DNA of 64,000 nucleotides from Rhizobiaceae bacterium. Its GTDB lineage: Bacteria; Pseudomonadota; Alphaproteobacteria; Rhizobiales; Rhizobiaceae. The notes below the pieces were generated by a model. The model did no database searches and was not told the origin of the DNA. It saw only the letters and a program-made list of their open reading frames with translations. Made by a program: the position numbers and the translations under genes. The stretch covers positions 1 through 64,000 of the forward strand of contig JACVCH010000014.1 of the NCBI GenBank assembly GCA_016742175.1, in the 5' to 3' direction. Positions 59,401 to 64,000 of this stretch are shown here, in pieces. Positions within the stretch are counted from its first letter, which is position 1. Each line of letters begins with the position of its first letter.

Positions 59401-60312
59401 CTCGCGCGCGAGACCCGATACCGACCACGCCTCAGAAAACCCGTCCGGGTTGCCCTGCGTCACGCCCGGCCGAACGCGGCACGACCCCGCGCGCAGATCG
59501 TCGCCGAACCATGTTACGACCAGCGCCACGTGCTTCAGGTTCGGAAACACCGCCTGCAACTCGTCGAGCGAGGCCTCGATGTCGCTGCCGGCATGGAGCA
59601 CATGCCGGTTCACCGCCTCCGTCTCGCCGCCCGGCCACGCCCGCGTCACTTCGCCCGGCGACAGGCCGTATTCGGTCGAGCCGGGGATCAGCGCCACCGC
59701 CCGCACGTCATTCTGATAAGCCCCGACCGGCCGCACCACCTCGAACTGGAATTGCGGCAGGCGGTTGCCGAAATCGGTCAGCGGAAACCGGTCGAACACG
59801 ACATAGGCAACGCCGCGATAGGCCGGCGCATCGCCCTGCTTCGCGGCGATCAGCGGGTCCGGCTGCTGGTCCTCGCCGCCGCGATGGACGCGGACGTCGA
59901 AGCGTTCGCGGTCGACCTCGCGGCCGTCCGCCCAGATTCGCCTGACGCTCGCGATCTCGCCCTCGCACAGCGCGAAGGCCGCATTGGCGAAATAGCTGTA
60001 GGTCGTCGTCTTCGGCCCGCCCTTGCCGCCCTGCCGCTCGGTCCGGCTCTCCTCCTCGAAGCGCGTCGCCCAGATCAGATTGCCGGCGATCCGCGTCGTG
60101 CCGAAGGCCTGCGCCAGCGGCACGCCCTCCTCCGCCTGGAAAGGCCGCATGCCCGAAAGCCGCGGCCCCTCGATGCGCTGCGAGCCGTTGATCAGCGCGC
60201 GGTCGACGAGATAGCCGCCGATTGCACCCGCCGCCGAGCCGATCGCCGCGCCGAACGTGCCGAGATAGCCGCCGAGAAACGACCCGGCAGCCTGCAGAAC
60301 GATTGTCGCCAT
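56464..60312 (-). CDS. GTA g15: TIM-barrel/baseplate megatron tail protein
   Basis: 1282-aa tail tip or host-contact protein. A glycine-rich N-terminus (G-S-F-L-G-G-Y-L-G-T-F) and a central TIM-barrel-like domain (Y-G-A-D-W-S-E-Y-F-G-H and W-M-T-E-I-G-C-P) fit the GTA TIM-barrel-like and phage tail-3 domains of Rhodobacter-type GTA gp15. It is the last large gene of the GTA tail block. Codons look like neighbouring chromosomal genes, consistent with domestication. Confidence 0.92.
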   Translation of the reverse strand: MATIVLQAAGSFLGGYLGTFGAAIGSAAGAIGGYLVDRALINGSQRIEGPRLSGMRPFQAEEGVPLAQAFGTTRIAGNLIWATRFEEESRTERQGGKGGPKTTTYSYFANAAFALCEGEIASVRRIWADGREVDRERFDVRVHRGGEDQQPDPLIAAKQGDAPAYRGVAYVVFDRFPLTDFGNRLPQFQFEVVRPVGAYQNDVRAVALIPGSTEYGLSPGEVTRAWPGGETEAVNRHVLHAGSDIEASLDELQAVFPNLKHVALVVTWFGDDLRAGSCRVRPGVTQGNPDGFSEAWSVSGLAREAAYVVSQIGEAAAYGGTPSDRSVIDAIAEINRRGLKVTLYPFIMMDVPAGNALPDPYGGAAQAVYPWRGRITAMPAPGRPGSPDRTNVMQGIVADFAGEVGPADVVAAGEGVTCLRPDDWGYRRLVLHYARLAALAGGVDAFLLGSELRGLTTLRDGANGFPFVGVLCELAGEVAAMLPQARISYGADWSEYFGHQPADGSGDVFFHLDPLWAHPAISAVGIDNYMPLSDWRDGDEAGGNPDGFSSANDRRGLLEGVSRGEGYDFFYGSQADRIARRRTPIGDGAYGKDWVFRYKDIKSWWENPHFNRVGGVELAEPTAWVPGSKPIWMTEIGCPAIDKGPNQPNVFPDPKSSENAAPYFSNGARSDIAQARYFEAQHGAWQPGHPRFDGARNPVTALEGGRMVDPDRLYVWAWDARPFPAFPTLGGVWADSANWFLGHWLNGRAGGVDVASLIATIMARHGLPLPDVRDVHQTVAGYVVDEPGTARAALQPLVELFGLGVSERGGAILFRDPEIVGEIVDLVDFVDDGGVVVETTSEADTQVASEVELAYRDPFRDYQAAQARVAASQPGADSRSRLGFPGMLEEGQATALAGRWLDRHRAGRETVSFATVPSELSTGQAMRLPQRRGDRLYRVETVEEGLTARIVARRIGLRAASGWQGIQPPVRQTPALPGPPDAIWLDLPTGPDGGAPENQFRIAARARPWRSHLVFASPDVAGFRQRAQVDRPATMGRLDEAAPSGRSGLIDRVARLRVQLHGGSLQSVALADMLNGANACAIESAAGWEILQFAVADEIAPGLWELSDLLRGQLGTEDALGAGAEAGARFVFLDRAVAAAGLLPSEIGRELNWCCAPAGYDLSDRYATGAFLSGGVRALTPLSPCHLQCELMGEALIFRWTRRGRIDADSWLSSDIPLGEAEERYRAVLLNGETIVAEAETTQPHWEVAASLVDFAATLRVSQVSLAVGPGIAASRTFHFNT

Positions 60313-60324
60313 GAAGTTCCCCGG

Positions 60325-60747
60325 TCAGTCTGGAAATTGAAAGGCCGCCGCAATTCGCGACCGCCAGGCCGGCACGAGCGGCGACACCGCCACCGCGTGG
60401 CCTTCATAGGCATGGATGATCGTCTCGCCGTCGGCGAGGATCGCGAGGTGCTTGGCTGGCAGATGCCGGCGCCAGCGGAAAGCCAGAACGTCGCCCGGCA
60501 TCGCCGCCTCGACCGCAACTTCGACCATGTGCCGCCGCGCGGCCTCCAGCAGGGGCTCGTCCGCCCGCGCCTCGGCCCAGTCACGCGAATAGGCCGGCAT
60601 CGCTTCCGGCTCGCGGCCGTAGAGGCTGCGCCAGATGCCGCGCAGCAGCCCCAGGCAGTCGCACCCGACACCGAGCCGCGATCCTTGATGCCGATAGGGC
60701 GTGCCGATCCAGCGCCGCGCTTCGATCAAGACCTGGCTGCGCCTCAT
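60325..60747 (-). CDS. GTA g14: NlpC/P60-type cell wall peptidase
   Basis: 140-aa endopeptidase-like protein: D-C-L-G-L with catalytic Cys31, and His100 (A-K-H-L-A-I-L). Matches the GTA peptidase that helps the particle penetrate the cell wall. Overlaps the g13 stop by 4 bp, showing tight coupling. Confidence 0.93.
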   Translation of the reverse strand: MRRSQVLIEARRWIGTPYRHQGSRLGVGCDCLGLLRGIWRSLYGREPEAMPAYSRDWAEARADEPLLEAARRHMVEVAVEAAMPGDVLAFRWRRHLPAKHLAILADGETIIHAYEGHAVAVSPLVPAWRSRIAAAFQFPD

Positions 60748-61571
60748 GGAACGATCGCCCCGCCGTCGAACACCCCGTCCTCGCTGACATAGCCATAGGC
60801 AACGTCATTGCCCGGAAGATGCGGAAAGCCACGAAAATTCAGCGAGTTGGCAAATTTGTCTCGACAGGTCGAGAACGCCTTGTCGCATCCTGCCGTGATG
60901 GTGAAAGAACGTCCCGGCGCAAGGTCGCCGCCCTCCAAACTCATCAGGACACCTTCCGTCCCTCGCCGATGTGCAGTCACGCGATGTGCTCGTCCCTCGG
61001 TCGTCAACTTCCCGCCGCCGAACCAGCCATCCGCAAAGGCGTCGAGCCCCGCGACGACATAGGTTCCCGTTCCCGCGCGCGAAACGATCGTCCCCGCCGC
61101 AGCGAACCCCGCCAGCGCGACCCCGCACCGTGCATCGCCAAGCTCCGCATCGCAGCTTCGCCGCAGATACCGCCCCGCCGGCCGGTCGAGATTGCGCACC
61201 AGGCTTTCGAGCTCGGCGACCAAAGCCCCGTCGCGCCGAATGATCTTGCCGATGGCCGATATGCGGATCAGTTCCGCCCCGTCCGGTGCGTTCCAGTCGA
61301 CGCGGAACGTCTCGACCTTGGCGCCGTCGAACAGCCCGGCATCGATCTCGTCTTCCGAAAGCCGCGCCGAAGACAGCGCGCCCTCGATCTCCGCCGTATC
61401 GACCGCCAGCCCCAGCGAGGACTGCGCCTCGCTCTGGGAGAAGCCCGATTGCGGCTCGAAAACCGTGCCGTCGAAGGAAAGCGCCCGGTCGTGATCGGTA
61501 AAGCCGAGCGCCGTCCCGTCCCTCCTCGTCACCCGCCAACAGAAGCAAACCGTCGTCGCCAGATCGCTCAT
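60744..61571 (-). CDS. GTA g13: DUF2163 baseplate hub protein
   Basis: 275-aa protein with the DUF2163/phage_BR0599 layout: C-F-C-W-R-V-T-R-R-D-G-T-A-L-G-F-T-D-H-D near the start, and Cys-rich C-terminal part (D-A-E-L-G-D-A-R-C-G-V and G-C-D-K-A-F-S-T-C-R-D-K-F). Overlaps g12 by 4 bp. Confidence 0.93.
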   Translation of the reverse strand: MSDLATTVCFCWRVTRRDGTALGFTDHDRALSFDGTVFEPQSGFSQSEAQSSLGLAVDTAEIEGALSSARLSEDEIDAGLFDGAKVETFRVDWNAPDGAELIRISAIGKIIRRDGALVAELESLVRNLDRPAGRYLRRSCDAELGDARCGVALAGFAAAGTIVSRAGTGTYVVAGLDAFADGWFGGGKLTTEGRAHRVTAHRRGTEGVLMSLEGGDLAPGRSFTITAGCDKAFSTCRDKFANSLNFRGFPHLPGNDVAYGYVSEDGVFDGGAIVP

Positions 61572-62203
61572 GCGAACACCTCGACGATCGGGATCGACGG
61601 GATCTGCCCCGCCTTGAACGAGGAAAGGCTGACCTCCAGCCGGTCCGTGTCGAACCGCGCGGCGATGTCGAACAGGAATCCTGCGGTCACAAGGCTGCCC
61701 TCCGCCGGCGCTGCATCGAGCGTTACGACACCCGTCATCGTGTCGACGGAGAACGTGCTCATGCCAACCGCGAACCCGTCGACCGCCACCTGCACCGATC
61801 CGGCGACCGGAAGCGTGATCTCACGCTGATACGCCTCGGTCCCGCTGCCATATCTCTTGACGAGCTGGAACGTCGCGGCCTCGCCGTCCCCGACCCCGAT
61901 CTCCTGATCCATCGATTCGGGGTCGTCACCCAACCAACTGGATTTGTGGTCGAAAGGGTCGCGGAAGCGGAACGCGTGAAGCGCCCCGCGCCGCGCTTCG
62001 AAGAAGGCGACGATCTCGCCGAGATCGTCCAGCGCGCGCAGTCCGGTGCCCGCGTCGAAGCGCCGTCGCGAGCGGCTTTGGCGCAGGTTCCGTCGTTCCG
62101 CGCCCGACGTCATGGTGACGATCTCGATACGCCGTTCCGGCCCGCCTGTCGCGCCGAAGGAAATCGCGGTCGGAAACCGCTCATCGTGAAATGCGTCCAT
62201 CAT
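61568..62203 (-). CDS. GTA g12: DUF2460 distal tail protein
   Basis: 211-aa protein with D-E-R-F-P-T-A-I-S-F-G-A and R-A-L-D-D-L-G-E-I-V-A-F-F-E-A-R-R-G, typical of DUF2460 (distal tail protein). ATG 62203 follows TAGAGG; the longer frame upstream is a read-through of g11 in another frame. Confidence 0.92.
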   Translation of the reverse strand: MMDAFHDERFPTAISFGATGGPERRIEIVTMTSGAERRNLRQSRSRRRFDAGTGLRALDDLGEIVAFFEARRGALHAFRFRDPFDHKSSWLGDDPESMDQEIGVGDGEAATFQLVKRYGSGTEAYQREITLPVAGSVQVAVDGFAVGMSTFSVDTMTGVVTLDAAPAEGSLVTAGFLFDIAARFDTDRLEVSLSSFKAGQIPSIPIVEVFA

Positions 62204-62208
62204 CGCCT

Positions 62209-62772
62209 CTAGAGGGTTCGCGTGCCGCGCGAGACCGCCCGCGCCAGCATGCCGGTGATCTGCGCCTCGGATTTGCGGAACGAGTTCGCGTCGGCCGCCG
62301 TCACGTTGAAGACGACATTGACGGCACCTCCGCCGCTCGCCGCCACGCCGAGCCGCCCGTCCGCGGAACGCTGCAACGGCAGGATCGCTTCCGCGCCCGC
62401 CTCGCCCATCAGCCCGGCCCCGCGCGCCATCGGAAAGAGCGTCGGTCCATTGACGACGCCGCCCTGCGCGAACGGCGTGAGCGAGCCCGGCACGCCGCCC
62501 TTCGCAAACGGCACGATCCCGCCCAGCAGTCCGCTCAGCGCACTCGACGCCAGCCCGCTCAGCGGCTTCAGCCCCTGGCTCAGCGCCATGCCGGCCAGGT
62601 TGAGGCCGATGCGGCGCAAGATGTCGTCGAGCGAGCGTCCGCTGACGGTCGCCGCCCGCAGCGCCCCGCCCAACTGGTCGCCGAAGCGCGACGACAGCTT
62701 TTCGAGGTTCGACAGCGCCGCGGCAAAGGGCGCCGTGTCGGCCTCGATCGACACGGTGAACGTCTCGTCCAT
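62209..62772 (-). CDS. GTA g11: short tape-measure-type tail protein
   Basis: 187-aa protein rich in Gly/Ala/Leu with the segment F-A-K-G-G-V-P-G-S-L-T-P-F-A-Q-G-G-V-V-N-G-P and E-A-G-A-E-A-I-L-P-L as in tape-measure C-termini. Its small size is usual for GTA, whose tail is short. Lies between the chaperone and g12. Confidence 0.88.
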   Translation of the reverse strand: MDETFTVSIEADTAPFAAALSNLEKLSSRFGDQLGGALRAATVSGRSLDDILRRIGLNLAGMALSQGLKPLSGLASSALSGLLGGIVPFAKGGVPGSLTPFAQGGVVNGPTLFPMARGAGLMGEAGAEAILPLQRSADGRLGVAASGGGAVNVVFNVTAADANSFRKSEAQITGMLARAVSRGTRTL

Positions 62773-62784
62773 CGCAGGTCTCCT

Positions 62785-62991
62785 TCAAAGATCAGGAAAG
62801 CGCGCCATCAGCGCGCCGAGATCGTCGCGCGCAGGCGCTGACCGGGCCGCACGGTTCAGCCCGGCGCACCAGGCGAATTCGCGCGGCGTCATCGCCCAAA
62901 GCTCGGCCGGTTTCAGCCGCAGCAGGCCGAGGCCGGTTTCGAGGACGTCGTCCCACGGAAACCAGGTCGTCGGCGCTGCTGCGGCGGTCAA
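62785..62991 (-). CDS. GTA tail assembly chaperone (g10.1), TTG start
   Basis: 68 aa: W-F-P-W-D-D-V-L-E-T-G-L-G-L-L-R-L-K-P and M-T-P-R-E-F-A-W match phage tail assembly chaperones. The start is placed at TTG 62991 because it overlaps the upstream stop as TTGA, the same coupling style as its neighbours. The larger in-frame extension lies inside g10. Confidence 0.82.
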   Translation of the reverse strand: MTAAAAPTTWFPWDDVLETGLGLLRLKPAELWAMTPREFAWCAGLNRAARSAPARDDLGALMARFPDL

Positions 62992-63320
62992 GGGTTTGCC
63001 GGCCCCGCCTCCCCGGCGAAGGTCGCGGTCAAGAGGTCCGAGACGATCGCGGCGAAGCCGGTCACCCCGCCCTCGCACCGCATCGCCAGCACCTCATCGT
63101 CGGCCACCCCATTGCCGCCGCCGCGCAGACCCGCGCCCACGATCGTCGCCATATCCCCGGCCGACAGCCTGCCCGTCGAAAACCGCTCGACCAGCGCGCG
63201 GAGGTCATGCGCCTCGAACGCGCTTTCGAGTTCGGCCAAAGCGCCCAGCGTCAGGCACAGCCGATAGTCGCGCCCGTCGAGCGTCGCGCAGATCTCGCCG
63301 CGCCGATGGTTCACGTTCAT
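62988..63320 (-). CDS. GTA g10: gene transfer agent family protein
   Basis: 110-aa GTA-gp10-like protein with R-G-E-I-C-A-T-L-D-G-R-D-Y-R-L-C-L-T-L-G-A-L and a Gly-rich middle. Its start overlaps the g9 stop (4 bp). Proposed tail tube chaperone function by position. Confidence 0.9.
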   Translation of the reverse strand: MNVNHRRGEICATLDGRDYRLCLTLGALAELESAFEAHDLRALVERFSTGRLSAGDMATIVGAGLRGGGNGVADDEVLAMRCEGGVTGFAAIVSDLLTATFAGEAGPANP

Positions 63321-63733
63321 GCCGCCTCCGCGAAGCTCAGCGCGCCGGCCGATTCCAGCGCTGCCTCGAAAGTCACCTCGCCGTCATGGCTGCCCGCATA
63401 TTCGAGCGCGGTGATCTGGAACGGCCCCTCGATCACGCCGAAATCGGGGATCGCCAGTTGCCAGGCCGAGATCGCGCCCTCGAAGAAGCGTTCGCGCAAC
63501 AGCGCATCGGACGCCTGGTCCTTGAATATCCCCGATCCGCTGACCGAGGCGCGCTGCACGCCGGCGCCGGCCAGAAGTTCGCGCCAGCGCCCGGCCGAAT
63601 CCGCGTTCGTCACGTCGACGGTCTCGGAATTGAACGCCAGCCGCTTCGTCCGCAGCCCGGCGATGGTGACGAAAATCCCCGACCCGTCCGGGTCGAGCTT
63701 GAGCAACAGGTCCTTGCCCTTCTGAGCAACCAT
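63317..63733 (-). CDS. GTA g9: major tail tube protein (TP901-1 family)
   Basis: 138-aa tail tube protein with K-G-K-D-L-L-L-K and T-N-A-D-S-A-G-R-W-R-E-L-L-A-G-A-G-V, a region strongly typical of GTA major tail protein. Beta-rich, no transmembrane helix. Next gene in the canonical GTA order. Confidence 0.93.
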   Translation of the reverse strand: MVAQKGKDLLLKLDPDGSGIFVTIAGLRTKRLAFNSETVDVTNADSAGRWRELLAGAGVQRASVSGSGIFKDQASDALLRERFFEGAISAWQLAIPDFGVIEGPFQITALEYAGSHDGEVTFEAALESAGALSFAEAA

Positions 63734-63772
63734 GAAGGCCTCCAGGTAAAATGTTCAACGATGTCAGTGAAT

Positions 63773-64000
63773 TCAGGTCGCCGGTTCGGTCAGCGCGCGA
63801 AACCGGATGAGCCCGTGATGGACGTCATTGTCATCCTCGTAGCGGACTTCAGAATACTCGGCCCGCAAGCGGATGAGCGCATGTCCGTCCAGCGCCAGCG
63901 CCGCGTCGTCGAGCGCAGCCCGCACCATTTCGATCAGCGCATGGCATTCGCTCTTGCCGCGCGCCTTCGACCAGACATGCAGCGTGACGAGATGTTCGGC
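63773..64000 (-). CDS. GTA g8: DUF3168 tail terminator/completion protein, partial
   Basis: The C-terminal 75 residues are in the window; the gene continues past 64000. It begins with A-E-H-L-V-T-L-H-V-W-S-K-A-R-G-K-S-E-C and ends L-T-E-P-A-T, a pattern typical of DUF3168 (tail completion) in GTA clusters. Stop at 63773-63775. Confidence 0.88.
   Translation of the reverse strand, partial: AEHLVTLHVWSKARGKSECHALIEMVRAALDDAALALDGHALIRLRAEYSEVRYEDDNDVHHGLIRFRALTEPAT

Overview
The window is high-GC chromosomal DNA of an alphaproteobacterium, most likely Hyphomicrobiales (Rhizobiales) near the Mesorhizobium/Phyllobacteriaceae group. The reasons are the gene order ccmIEFH-degP-response regulator-histidine kinase-glnE beside a PleC-type kinase, a FeuN/FeuP/FeuQ-like set, RIME-like palindromic intergenic repeats, and a Rhodobacter-type gene transfer agent (GTA) tail cluster. 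No rRNA, tRNA, CRISPR array, transposase or integrase was found. This is mostly core chromosome with one domesticated prophage-like block at the right edge.

Layout. 1-2.1 kb: the 3' end of a glycine-rich gene behind a 24-G tract, selO, and a small FlbD-like gene. 2.1-9.2 kb, minus strand: a seven-gene operon of an IlvD/Edd-type dehydratase, a 3-hydroxyisobutyrate-dehydrogenase-family reductase, the TRAP transporter dctP-dctQ-dctM, a short-chain dehydrogenase and a hydroxypyruvate isomerase homologue. It looks like uptake and oxidation of a sugar acid. 9.35-14.0 kb: N-formylglutamate amidohydrolase, convergent with cobalamin-dependent methionine synthase metH, which has a palindromic operator candidate upstream. 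14.1-22.5 kb: leucine/isovalerate catabolism (TetR regulator, ivd, mccB, mccA), interrupted by a membrane PQQ dehydrogenase and its own terminator.

22.5-39.7 kb: a mixed stretch. It holds small secreted proteins, repeats, a SARP/BTAD-alpha/beta-hydrolase fusion, a pair of tiny adjacent ORFs, amn, an EEP-family membrane protein, ETF-quinone oxidoreductase (the electron sink for ivd, with a LiuR-like palindrome upstream), an unusual uracil-DNA glycosylase, an XRE/MmyB regulator with a palindrome, a DMT exporter, an orphan form-II CoxL-like molybdenum hydroxylase and pepN.

39.8-56.2 kb: envelope, cell-cycle and cytochrome c functions. These are a PleC-type kinase, glnE translationally coupled to a two-component pair, degP, cytochrome c maturation genes ccmHFEI, a lipoprotein and feuQ-feuP-feuN-like genes. 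56.2-64.0 kb, minus strand: GTA tail genes in canonical order (g8 partial, g9, g10, tail assembly chaperone, g11, g12, g13, g14, g15) plus a small holin-like membrane protein. The cluster runs off the right edge.

The best candidates for something new are the sugar-acid TRAP operon with no kinase or aldolase, the PQQ dehydrogenase inside the leucine locus, the tandem small-protein pair, the BTAD-hydrolase fusion, and the small periplasmic protein ahead of the FeuPQ-like pair.
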